Assembly: GCA_900549995.1 (NCBI GenBank) | Contig: URQQ01000004.1 | Location: 58,226-122,225, forward strand | DNA: 64,000 nt | Origin: an uncultured Lachnospiraceae bacterium | Lineage (GTDB): Bacteria; Bacillota; Clostridia; Lachnospirales; Lachnospiraceae | Direction of reading: 5' to 3' | Part shown: positions 19,371 through 27,567 of the stretch, piece by piece | How positions within the stretch are numbered: the stretch's first letter is position 1 | Layout: the number at the start of each line of letters is the position of its first letter | The notes under the pieces: model-generated | The model's input: only the letters and a program-made list of their open reading frames with translations | Databases searched by the model: none | Told to the model about the DNA's origin: nothing | Program-made: the position numbers and the translations under genes

Positions 19371-21077
19371 TTAAGATAAATAAAATTCAAACTCCTCGTC
19401 TGACAACCTCAGTACAGATTTATCTGATAATAAAGTTTCTTTTCTCGGGCTTAACTGAACGTCATTCACAAATGTGAAGTTCGTAGAGCCTTGATCTGCT
19501 ACATAGTAATCGGAGCCTTTTTTCGTGATAACTGCGTGACATCTGCTTACCGATGTGTTATCAGAAATACAGTAATTTACTTTTGCCCGTTCTTTACCGA
19601 TGGTAAAGTTCTGGTTGTTAATTACTATTTTTTCTCCGTTTTTCTTACGGATGAGATATGCCGCATTTCCTGTTCCATTCAGTAACGTAGTCTCTCCTGC
19701 TCCCGCATTCAAAAGTGTAGTCTCTCCTGCCCCGGCCTGCGAAGGAACTGTTGTCTGGCTCCCGCCTGATACCGGTGCCGGACCTGAAGCCTGCTGGCCA
19801 TACGGAGCCGGGCCTGCTGATCCGCCCTGTGCCTGCTGCATTCTGCGTCTCGCTTCCTCTTCTTTTTTCTTCTTCCCTGTGAACACGATGACTAATACGA
19901 CAACTATGATCAGCACAACGACTGCGGCTGCGATTCCTCCTACCAGCATCATATTGATGCCCTCTTTTTCCTCCAGATTTTTAACCGATGCCTTCAAGTC
20001 ATCGATCGCACTCTGAAGTTCTGCTGCAGTTGCATCTGAATTCCTGAGTACTGTCTCTGCTGCCCCGATACTGTCGTCCAGGATTGCAACACTGTCTTCT
20101 GTATAATTTTCTGTATCCATCCCTTTGGCATCAGATAATTCACTTTGCAGTTCTGCGATTAATGCGGAATTATCTTCTTTTTCCGGTTCTGGTGGCTTAG
20201 GAGGCTCTGGAGTTCCCGAGCTGTATGGAATCCCGAATGTATCCAGCCCTTTCCTGATTGCGTTAATCTGAATCGAATAATTCTTCTTGCCGCTCATAAA
20301 GGTATTAATGCCAATTACCTGATTGTCTTCATTCAGCAATGGTCCGCCGGAATTCCCAAAGTTTAAAGGTGCAGTATGTTCGATGATATCGACATTGCCC
20401 GTAACTGTAATTTTTGAGATAATGCCATCCACTGTAGATACGTCATCTTTTGTGTTATAATCTTTTGTGGATGCAGAATCTTCCGGAAATCCCATAGCAT
20501 ATACTTTATCTTTTGTAGCAACTGCATCACTGTCTCCAAGTGAAACCGGTGCACGGTCATAAATTTTTTCCGATAATTTAACAGCCGCAAAATCCATATC
20601 ATCACTCTGTACACTGTTATGAACTGTGGCAAGTATCCGCATATCCTTATTTACAAGTAAATACAACTTCAGATGCGGGTCATTATCATTTAATTCTGAT
20701 AACCCAAAGTCCTGCATAATCTGCCGGCGTACGGTAACCGTATTGCCGTCATCATCTTTCAGTGTATTTCCATTTTTATCTTTCAGCGCATTATCCAATG
20801 AATACAAATGCTTATTCGTCAGCACATACTCGTCATTGATCAAAAAGCAGGTTCCTCTCTGATAATCATGTCGATTAGCTGCATCGTCCTCATAAGACAT
20901 TACAAGCTGCAAAATACTGTCCCTCGGATCAGCCGACACTGCTGTCCCAGCTCCATTCTCCACCTCATTTTCATCCGCAGCCATGACCATCATAGACATC
21001 GATAATGTCATACTGAGAACCACAAGCAGTGTGAGTATCTTACTGCCGATTTCCTTTACCCTTTTCATTCTTCTCAT
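19371..21077 (-). CDS. Membrane trypsin-like serine protease with cytoplasmic FHA domain
   Basis: 568 residues from ATG 21077, which has AGGAGGG seven bases upstream; a start at 21152 lacks this. Signal sequence (1-33), then a trypsin/DegP-like domain with His90 (TNKH), Asp162 (MDFA) and Ser243 (GNSGG), a Pro-rich and helical linker, a membrane span (~376-400), KKKK stop-transfer, and a cytoplasmic C-terminus. That end carries two copies of GETTLLN (451-457, 461-467) and an FHA domain (~487-568, with SVSRCH). So the protease is outside and the phosphopeptide reader inside. The ETT motifs resemble the phosphorylated ETT site of GarA/OdhI, suggesting kinase-controlled FHA self-binding. No PDZ domain was seen. 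Confidence 0.88.
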   Translation of the reverse strand: MRRMKRVKEIGSKILTLLVVLSMTLSMSMMVMAADENEVENGAGTAVSADPRDSILQLVMSYEDDAANRHDYQRGTCFLINDEYVLTNKHLYSLDNALKDKNGNTLKDDDGNTVTVRRQIMQDFGLSELNDNDPHLKLYLLVNKDMRILATVHNSVQSDDMDFAAVKLSEKIYDRAPVSLGDSDAVATKDKVYAMGFPEDSASTKDYNTKDDVSTVDGIISKITVTGNVDIIEHTAPLNFGNSGGPLLNEDNQVIGINTFMSGKKNYSIQINAIRKGLDTFGIPYSSGTPEPPKPPEPEKEDNSALIAELQSELSDAKGMDTENYTEDSVAILDDSIGAAETVLRNSDATAAELQSAIDDLKASVKNLEEKEGINMMLVGGIAAAVVVLIIVVVLVIVFTGKKKKEEEARRRMQQAQGGSAGPAPYGQQASGPAPVSGGSQTTVPSQAGAGETTLLNAGAGETTLLNGTGNAAYLIRKKNGEKIVINNQNFTIGKERAKVNYCISDNTSVSRCHAVITKKGSDYYVADQGSTNFTFVNDVQLSPRKETLLSDKSVLRLSDEEFEFYLS

Positions 21078-21167
21078 CCGTATGCCCTCCTGTAAAGTAA
21101 GTAATATAGAATACTTTCCCTTTCTTATAGTGCAGGCACTTTCAGCTTCCATGCCTGTTTTAGGTTA

Positions 21168-21197
21168 ATCATATTCGATATGGCTTCCCGTCGACAA
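21168..21197 (-). promoter_or_regulatory. Candidate promoter of the phospho-signalling/secretion cluster
   Basis: On the minus strand TTGTCG (21192-21197) and TATGAT (21168-21173) are 18 bases apart, ~90 bp before the protease-FHA start. Reasonable sigma-A match but not verified. Confidence 0.4.
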
Positions 21198-21264
21198 TAT
21201 GTGGCACTTTTTGTGGACAGCTTTTTTTGTTGTTTTAAATAGATTTATGTCGTCTTTTGGTTTA

Positions 21265-21279
21265 TTGTACAAAGTACAA
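21265..21279. promoter_or_regulatory. Perfect inverted repeat TTGTAC-AAA-GTACAA
   Basis: A 6-3-6 inverted repeat in the ~280-bp divergent region between the secretion cluster and the HTH regulator, 12 bases before a TAAAAT -10-like hexamer of the regulator. A plausible operator for the adjacent HTH protein. Confidence 0.4.
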
Positions 21280-21355
21280 ATCTTTTGAGTGTAAAATGCG
21301 GATGAAAAAAGAATCCAGACTTGATGCAAGAAGGAAATCTTAGGGGGGAATCTTT

Positions 21356-22807
21356 ATGTCAGAATTTTCAGACTTAATGTCTTTGTATGTAAAATCCAAA
21401 GATATTAAAACGTACACTATGGCACAATATTGTGATTTAGACCGTTCAACAATGTATAAGATTATTAATGGGAAACGTAATCCGTCAAGTGAAGCACTTG
21501 TCTGCAAAATTTCCGAATTTATGCGTCTGTCACCTCTGGAACATGCAGAACTGATGGAAGCCTATCACATCACACTGACCGGCTACGAAGTATACTACCG
21601 CCGAAAAGCCGTCCGTGACTTTTTTACCAGTTTTTCTAATTCTTTTAATGATTTTCCGGAACTCAGCATGAATCAGTCACAGTTCACCATGCCTGCATCT
21701 GTAATGCCTCTGGAGGGACGTTCAGAAATCGACCATGCCATTTATAATGCAGTAATGTTAGAAGCTCAAAAGAATCCCGGACATCTTAAGCTTTTGCTGC
21801 AGCCAGACGATCATTTTATTATGAAGCTCCTGACATTTGCCAGCAAAGAAAAGGCTTCTCTGAAAATTGACCATATTCTGTGTCTGAACAATATGGAGAC
21901 GGTAACGTCTTCCAAAAAATATTATAATCTGCTTTGTTTAAAAAGCATTATGCCTCTTTACATATGCAGCCATAATTACAATTCATATTATTATTACGAT
22001 AATATTATATCCCACAGCAGCATTTTCAACCTTCTTCCCTATCTGATCCTGACCTCCGATTATGCCATTGCATTATCTGCGGATATGGAATTGGGTGTTA
22101 TATATTATGATAAAAGTATTATTGGATTTTTTAACAGAATGTTTCAGAAATATATGTCCCGCACCTCACTGATAGGGGAACGGATCGGTTCCACCGTGAC
22201 TGATTTTAAAAACCTGGAATATACAAAGGTAGGACAGGCCCCTGGTGTCTCCTTCCAGACAGAACCTTGTCTGGCACCTATGTTTAACAAGGACATTATA
22301 AATAAATACTTACGCAAGACGCTGATAAGCCAGGAACACTTTGTAGACAGTTTTATGGCACATATCCAGAAAACTATGTCTCTGATTAAGAACAATAAGA
22401 CAACCTGTATATTTACAGTAGACGGAGTAATCTCGTTTCTTGAAACAGGGCGGCTCTCTGAATTCCCTGTAGATATGTATGACCCTCTTTCTCTGGATGA
22501 CCGTATCTATCTGATCAGCAAACTCATCACCGTCTGCAAATGTTACAGCTATAAGATGCTGAAACAGAATTTCGGCAATCCAAGAAGCAGACTTTGTGTA
22601 TATGCCAATCCCCAGCACAGTTATCTGTTATTTCCATCTGTCAATGACGATTTAATTTATCTTGATCTGGAAGAACCAAGTATTTTACATGCATTTTATG
22701 ACTATCTTACCAACCTGGGGGAGGATGTATTTTATTCAAAGGAAGAAAGTGTTGAGATTCTGGAACACTTAATCAGAAAATACCGGCAGGAAAAAATGGT
22801 CGTATAA
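21356..22807 (+). CDS. HTH regulator with large unassigned C-terminal domain
   Basis: 483 residues behind TTAGGGGGGAA. The N-terminal ~70 residues are an XRE-like helix-turn-helix (MAQYCDLDRSTMYKIINGKRNPS, i.e. a DNA-recognition helix followed by NGKR). The remaining ~400 residues have no recognised domain, are rich in Tyr and have no membrane span. It is divergent from the kinase/phosphatase/EssC cluster and shares its upstream region, so it is the likely cluster regulator; the ligand is unknown. A perfect terminator hairpin follows it. Confidence 0.7.
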   Translation: MSEFSDLMSLYVKSKDIKTYTMAQYCDLDRSTMYKIINGKRNPSSEALVCKISEFMRLSPLEHAELMEAYHITLTGYEVYYRRKAVRDFFTSFSNSFNDFPELSMNQSQFTMPASVMPLEGRSEIDHAIYNAVMLEAQKNPGHLKLLLQPDDHFIMKLLTFASKEKASLKIDHILCLNNMETVTSSKKYYNLLCLKSIMPLYICSHNYNSYYYYDNIISHSSIFNLLPYLILTSDYAIALSADMELGVIYYDKSIIGFFNRMFQKYMSRTSLIGERIGSTVTDFKNLEYTKVGQAPGVSFQTEPCLAPMFNKDIINKYLRKTLISQEHFVDSFMAHIQKTMSLIKNNKTTCIFTVDGVISFLETGRLSEFPVDMYDPLSLDDRIYLISKLITVCKCYSYKMLKQNFGNPRSRLCVYANPQHSYLLFPSVNDDLIYLDLEEPSILHAFYDYLTNLGEDVFYSKEESVEILEHLIRKYRQEKMVV

Positions 22808-22820
22808 TACGGCATGCTAA

Positions 22821-22860
22821 AATGCGGGAAGGAGTGTACCAATAAACTCCTTCCCGCATT
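22821..22860. terminator. Terminator between convergent genes
   Basis: Perfect 15-bp stem (AATGCGGGAAGGAGT with its complement), loop of 10 nt, between the HTH regulator and the diguanylate cyclase. Read on the minus strand it ends in TTTTAG, so it may act in both directions. Confidence 0.75.
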
Positions 22861-22919
22861 AATCAATGGGTGAATATAGTTTCGCCCAAAAATTCTCTTT
22901 TTTCCCGCCAGGCGCTCTG

Positions 22920-24743
22920 TCACTGCGTGTTCTGCATACGTTTATACTCTGTAATATCAAAACATGTCAGCAGATATGCATCCTGCGTATCCCATTTCAT
23001 AGGGGCAACCCTGATCTTTGTCCAGCGCTCATATTTCGGATTGTAAATCTCACCTCCGCCTTTCGAAAGCAGGCAGTCTCTGCAGGGTTTACTGCTCTCA
23101 AAAAACGCCCGATAGCACGCCATGCCTGCACGTACCTGCGGATCCAGCGTTTTTGTTTTCCGATTAATATAGAGCAATTCATAAGTATCTTTTTTAACGA
23201 CATAGATATACGCATCCTGCACGTCCAGAATCGTATTCAGCTGAACCGCCAAGTGACGGTCTCTGTCTGTCACACGTTTTACCTGCAGAAATGTAGTCAG
23301 AACCTGCGCAATCAGCGACAGCATCCCCACTTCTTCTCTTGTCCACAGCCGTTTCCCCGTACACTCATCAAACCCAACAAAACCACAGAATTTTCCCTGC
23401 TCCCGGATTGCACACTGTAGTGTGGATCTGATTCCCTGACTCTCAAACAGTTTTATCTGTTTGGGCTTTAACGCATAGATATCACGGCAGTAAAAAATGG
23501 AATCATCTATGAAAAGTTCTTCGTATCCTTCCAGGCTGGCATAAGGAAAATGCTGCAGATTATCCTTCTCCGGCTCAATACCTTCATCGCACCATTCATA
23601 TGTATTATCCGTAAACCGCCCATCTTCGCTGTTCTCAAAAACATACGCCCGGCTTACATCGAAACGTTTCCCGACAATTTCCAGAATCATCTGAACTGCA
23701 TTTTCAATATCGCTGCTGTCATAAAGAATCTGGAATACATAGCCGACAAGATCGTTGGCTCCCCCCACTTCCCGCTGATCAGAATCAATCACCGCCCCCA
23801 GCGATGAGTAGCCCACACGGTCGACAGGTACGGTGTTGTTCGGGTCAAAGATCACATACTGATTTTTCCCCTGGTTTTTTGCCTGATAAAGCGCCTGATC
23901 CGCACTATGGTATAATGACTGAAAATCCTTGCCGTCACGCGGATAAACCGCAACACCGATGCTGCATGTGATTTCTAAAAGCTGCTTTTCATCATTGAAC
24001 AAATGCCGGAACAGTTCAAGGAGCTCCTCCGCCTTCTTAGCTGCTGCTCTGACCGATGGGATATCTTTCAGAAAAATCATGAATTCATCCCCTCCGATCC
24101 GGCCGACAACATCCGTCTGGCGGGTGAGTTTTTTCATGATTGCTGCCAGTTCCGACAAAACAGCATCACCAAACAAATGCCCCTGGCTGTCATTTACAAG
24201 TTTAAAATTATCTGTGTCGATCATAAACAATGCACAGCTCTCATCCGGCTCACAGGCAAGATGTCTGTGGATCTGCCGTTCGGTCTCCTCCCTGTTATAA
24301 AGCCCGGTCAGCGCATCTCTCTCTGCACGCCTCCGCAGATCATCCTGTGCATTTCTTGCTTCCGTGTCATCCATAATTACACAGAATATCCGCTCTTCTC
24401 CGCTTTTATCCCGAACCAGCTGTCCATGATCAATGACCCACTTATAACTCCCGTCTTTACAGATCACTCTGTAATTCAGCATGATCCTGCTGCTGGTACA
24501 AAACTGGGCAGACGCCATCTCCAAGAGCTCTTTTCGATCGGATGGGTGAACCATCTCAATAAAATGATCCCCGAACCGCTCTGCAATTTCTTCTCTGGAA
24601 AATCCAAACATATCCAAAAAGCCCTGATTGACTGCCACCATTGTGTAGGCTTCATCATTCAGGCATTGCTGAACCCCTCCGGGGATATTATTTAAAAGAG
24701 TCTGACACTCCTTACTGCACAATAAGTTTTGTAATTCACCCAT
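22920..24743 (-). CDS. PAS-GGDEF-GAF-PAS diguanylate cyclase
   Basis: About 607 residues from ATG 24743 (GAGGTGA five bases upstream); a GTG at 24752 is possible but overlaps that site. An N-terminal PAS domain (~15-125, with the DGSYKWV motif) precedes a GGDEF domain whose signature GGDEF is intact, so it should make cyclic di-GMP. No RxxD inhibitory site is obvious in front of GGDEF. A GAF-like domain follows (~320-475), then a Cys-containing PAS-like C-terminus (CYRAFF..CRDC). No membrane span: a cytosolic sensor-cyclase. An HD-GYP protein that may degrade the messenger lies at 31653-32873. Confidence 0.9.
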   Translation of the reverse strand: MGELQNLLCSKECQTLLNNIPGGVQQCLNDEAYTMVAVNQGFLDMFGFSREEIAERFGDHFIEMVHPSDRKELLEMASAQFCTSSRIMLNYRVICKDGSYKWVIDHGQLVRDKSGEERIFCVIMDDTEARNAQDDLRRRAERDALTGLYNREETERQIHRHLACEPDESCALFMIDTDNFKLVNDSQGHLFGDAVLSELAAIMKKLTRQTDVVGRIGGDEFMIFLKDIPSVRAAAKKAEELLELFRHLFNDEKQLLEITCSIGVAVYPRDGKDFQSLYHSADQALYQAKNQGKNQYVIFDPNNTVPVDRVGYSSLGAVIDSDQREVGGANDLVGYVFQILYDSSDIENAVQMILEIVGKRFDVSRAYVFENSEDGRFTDNTYEWCDEGIEPEKDNLQHFPYASLEGYEELFIDDSIFYCRDIYALKPKQIKLFESQGIRSTLQCAIREQGKFCGFVGFDECTGKRLWTREEVGMLSLIAQVLTTFLQVKRVTDRDRHLAVQLNTILDVQDAYIYVVKKDTYELLYINRKTKTLDPQVRAGMACYRAFFESSKPCRDCLLSKGGGEIYNPKYERWTKIRVAPMKWDTQDAYLLTCFDITEYKRMQNTQ

Positions 24744-24835
24744 TCCATTCACCTCATTTTATTTATTATATCATAACACCCAGAAAACACAACGATTTAA
24801 AGGCAGGAGAACGAAACAGATTTTTGTTACAAAAA

Positions 24836-24864
24836 CAGGCAGATGCCGTCTTCGCACCTGCCTG
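24836..24864 (-). terminator. Terminator of the His-rich secreted protein gene
   Basis: CAGGCAG and CTGCCTG form the stem; on the minus strand it is followed by TTTTTG. It lies ~40 bp past the stop of the 98-residue gene. Confidence 0.6.
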
Positions 24865-24904
24865 TCCTAGTCTGTTTTCCTGATCTTTTTTACCGCCCCG
24901 AAAC

Positions 24905-25201
24905 TTACTGTATCGTACAAGATCTGTCATGTGATCTTCGTTCTGAATGATGCCCGTTTTCATGTCCATGCAGGCTCTGGTGTCCTGTATGGCTGTCATC
25001 GTGCCGGTCGGTATACTGACATTGCCCTTCACATTCCTGTTCTTCTGAGCTCTGACAGACACCATGATTTCCTGTCCCCTGTACTGCACCGGAGGCTGCC
25101 CCCGCATGTGTCCTGTGTGAAGAAGCAAATGCCGGAATTGCACTGGAACATACAGCAAGAACTACCGCAGCAGAAATGATGATTGCTTTTTTACGTTTCA
25201 T
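24905..25201 (-). CDS. Small His-rich secreted protein
   Basis: 98 residues behind AAAGGGTGAATTATC. A clear signal peptide (1-26, cleavage after AFA) leads to a ~70-residue mature chain rich in His, Ser, Gln and charged residues, with four Cys; the last third has HTGHQSLHGHENGHHSE. Such chains can bind metal ions, but this is inference. It is divergent from a two-component system whose sensor ectodomain also carries a HGGSGHGG cluster. No family recognised; another reading frame across the same bases lacks a ribosome site and signal peptide. Confidence 0.65.
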   Translation of the reverse strand: MKRKKAIIISAAVVLAVCSSAIPAFASSHRTHAGAASGAVQGTGNHGVCQSSEEQECEGQCQYTDRHDDSHTGHQSLHGHENGHHSERRSHDRSCTIQ

Positions 25202-25330
25202 GATAATTCACCCTTTCAATAAAGTATTTCTCTTTCATTTTTATCCTATATTTTAATTATGGCAAAAGTATGTCTTTTTTCGCACATTTTCAGTATTTTG
25301 ACCTCCGTTTTAAAAACAAATCCGGAACTA

Positions 25331-25339
25331 TGCTATAAT
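25331..25339 (+). promoter_or_regulatory. Extended -10 promoter of the two-component operon
   Basis: TGCTATAAT is an extended -10 element 55 bases upstream of the response regulator ATG. A -35 is weak (TTAAAA at 18 bases), as is usual for extended -10 promoters. Confidence 0.55.
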
Positions 25340-25393
25340 ACTTACAATGATGTTGGTGCAAAATCATTTCATGATCTAAAAGAGGTGAAAAAT

Positions 25394-26086
25394 ATGCAGA
25401 AAATTCTGATTGCAGATGATAACAGGCAGATCACGGATATTTTAAAACAATATGCCAGAGATGAAGGCTTCGATGTCTATCTCGCCTATGACGGACAGGA
25501 AGCTCTTGATTTATTCCAAAAACATGAATTTACAATCATACTGCTGGATGTGATGATGCCGGAAACAGATGGCTTTACTGTCTGCCGGAAAATCCGTGAA
25601 ACATCCATGGTTCCTATCATTATGGTCACTGCAAGAGGGGAAGATTATGAACGCATTATGGGTCTGGAGATCGGAGCAGATGATTATATTGTGAAACCCT
25701 TTGTACCAGGAGAAGTCATGGCCAGAATCCGGGCGATCCTGCGCCGCATTGACCGGCCGACAGCCGAAGAAAAGACGGACGGAGTATCCACCTTTGGAAA
25801 TCTATCCGTGAATATCAATACCTTTACCGTAGAAATAGACCATCAGGTGGTTCCCCTCACCAAAAAAGAAATTGAAATTCTCTGTGTCCTGATCCGGCAT
25901 CCGGACAAAGTATTTACACGGGAAAATCTTCTCTGCAGTGTATGGGGCTATGACTATTTCGGAGATACCCGCACCGTAGACTCTCATATCAAAAGACTGC
26001 GGGCGAAACTGAGTTCTTATGAACACCCTGCATGGGACATAAAAACAGTCTGGGGGATGGGTTATAAATTTGAGGTATTACGATGA
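25394..26086 (+). CDS. OmpR-family response regulator
   Basis: 230 residues from ATG 25394 behind AGAGGTGA; an upstream in-frame ATG at 25259 has no ribosome site and lies in the promoter. Receiver domain 1-~115 with DD at 8-9, phospho-acceptor Asp52 and the conserved Lys in IVKPF; winged-helix DNA-binding domain ~130-228 (RTVDSHIKRLRAKL). It is overlapped by the sensor kinase gene by four bases. It is the output of a stress or metal sensing pair; targets may include the divergent His-rich protein gene. Confidence 0.93.
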   Translation: MQKILIADDNRQITDILKQYARDEGFDVYLAYDGQEALDLFQKHEFTIILLDVMMPETDGFTVCRKIRETSMVPIIMVTARGEDYERIMGLEIGADDYIVKPFVPGEVMARIRAILRRIDRPTAEEKTDGVSTFGNLSVNINTFTVEIDHQVVPLTKKEIEILCVLIRHPDKVFTRENLLCSVWGYDYFGDTRTVDSHIKRLRAKLSSYEHPAWDIKTVWGMGYKFEVLR

Positions 26087-27567
26087 AAAACAGTATTATG
26101 AAAAGACTTGTCCTCTATTTTGCCGTAACGCTGATCATTTTTGCAGCGGCAATGGGACTGATGTTTACATTGTTATTTGCCAATACAATGTCCCGGCATA
26201 ACAAGGCAGATCTTCAAAAAAGGGCAGAAACCATCGCCGGGACTCTGGTTGAATTTATGGAGGGAAACTTTGCATCCTCCAAAAAAGGACACGGTGGCAG
26301 CGGCCACGGAGGTTTCAGCGCATTCTTAAATCTCACAGATGACATTGCCATGGGAAAAGTATGGCTGGTCGACCAGGATACCAATCTCATTACCTCCGAC
26401 AGCCATGATTCCTCCGTTACTTATGATGCCCTGCCGCCCGAAGGCGACAGGCTTATTCAGAATGCGCTCAATGGAAAGACCGGATTCAGCGAATCTTTCA
26501 GTTCGCTGGTCGGTTCCAAGACGATCACGGTATGTGTCCCGGCCACAGGTTCAGACGGTTCCATACTGGCCGCTGTCCTTCTTCACGCATCGGTAAACGG
26601 AATGCAGTCCTCCATTGCAAGCGGCCTGTGGATACTGACGTTCAGTGTATTTGCCGCCCTGATTCTGTCGATCGCCATTGCCGTGTTACTCTCCAGGCGT
26701 TTTATCGCCCCCATTAAGTCCATCAGCCAGACAGCCGGTAACATGGCAGACGGCGATTACCGCCAGAAGACGGGAATTCAAAGCAGCGATGAAATCGGTG
26801 AACTGGCCAATACAATAGACCGGCTTTCCATGCAGCTTCTAAATGCCCAGAACCACCGGGAGGCAATGGAGCAGGAACGCATGGCTTTTTATTCTGACAT
26901 CTCACATGAACTCAGAACTCCTGTCACGGTCATTCTCGGATCTCTTGAAACATTGCAGGATAAAAAAATCAACGACGAAGCAAAAATACAGGAATATTAC
27001 GGACAGATGATCGCGGAGGCAAACTATATGCGTAATATGGTCAACGATCTGCTGGATTTTTCAAAACTCCAAAACAAAGAGTATCATCTGGAAACAGAGC
27101 TTCTGAACTTATCCGACATTTTATCGGATGTCGTCCACGGAATGCGCCGGATTGCAGATCAGAAGTCTGTCACGATCGACTACCGTAATCCAAACCCGCT
27201 CATTGAGTTTTCAGGAAATTATGAAAAGCTGCGGCAGATGTTTCTGATCGTTATGGACAACGCCGTAAAATTCTCCCCCGGGCACTCCATTGTTACGGTC
27301 CATGCCAAAACCTTCGAAGAACTTACCCTGATCCGTATCTGTGACCAGGGGCCGGGAATAGAACCCGGTGAAATCCCTCATATTTTTGACCGTTTTTACA
27401 GAAGCAATTCAAAACAAAATCCCAGCGGTACAGGAATCGGCCTGGCCATTGCCAAACAGATTGCTGACCGCCATCATATCCACATCCATGTGAAAAGCCA
27501 GCCAGATAACGGTACCTGTTTTGAATTTATAATTCAGGGGAAATCACATATTTTCCATTCGCCCTGA
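26083..27567 (+). CDS. Sensor histidine kinase
   Basis: 494 residues. Two membrane spans (~8-34 and ~181-203) flank an ectodomain of ~145 residues that contains KKGHGGSGHGG at 68-77. HAMP (~204-256), HisKA with His275 (SHELRTP), and HATPase_c with N-box (MDNAVKF), DQGPGIEPG and GTGIGLAIAK follow. Cognate of the overlapping OmpR-type regulator. The His/Gly stretch could coordinate metal or sense pH; the ligand is not known. Its 3' end overlaps the convergent dehydrogenase gene by 41 bp with no terminator between them. Confidence 0.93.
   Translation: MKNSIMKRLVLYFAVTLIIFAAAMGLMFTLLFANTMSRHNKADLQKRAETIAGTLVEFMEGNFASSKKGHGGSGHGGFSAFLNLTDDIAMGKVWLVDQDTNLITSDSHDSSVTYDALPPEGDRLIQNALNGKTGFSESFSSLVGSKTITVCVPATGSDGSILAAVLLHASVNGMQSSIASGLWILTFSVFAALILSIAIAVLLSRRFIAPIKSISQTAGNMADGDYRQKTGIQSSDEIGELANTIDRLSMQLLNAQNHREAMEQERMAFYSDISHELRTPVTVILGSLETLQDKKINDEAKIQEYYGQMIAEANYMRNMVNDLLDFSKLQNKEYHLETELLNLSDILSDVVHGMRRIADQKSVTIDYRNPNPLIEFSGNYEKLRQMFLIVMDNAVKFSPGHSIVTVHAKTFEELTLIRICDQGPGIEPGEIPHIFDRFYRSNSKQNPSGTGIGLAIAKQIADRHHIHIHVKSQPDNGTCFEFIIQGKSHIFHSP

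Noticed and set aside
24766..25158. 130-codon frame overlapping the His-rich protein
   Set aside because: No ribosome site or signal peptide; the other frame has both.
25298..25339. TTGACC as -35 of the two-component operon
   Set aside because: It is 30 bases from the TATAAT, too far; the extended -10 explains the promoter better.
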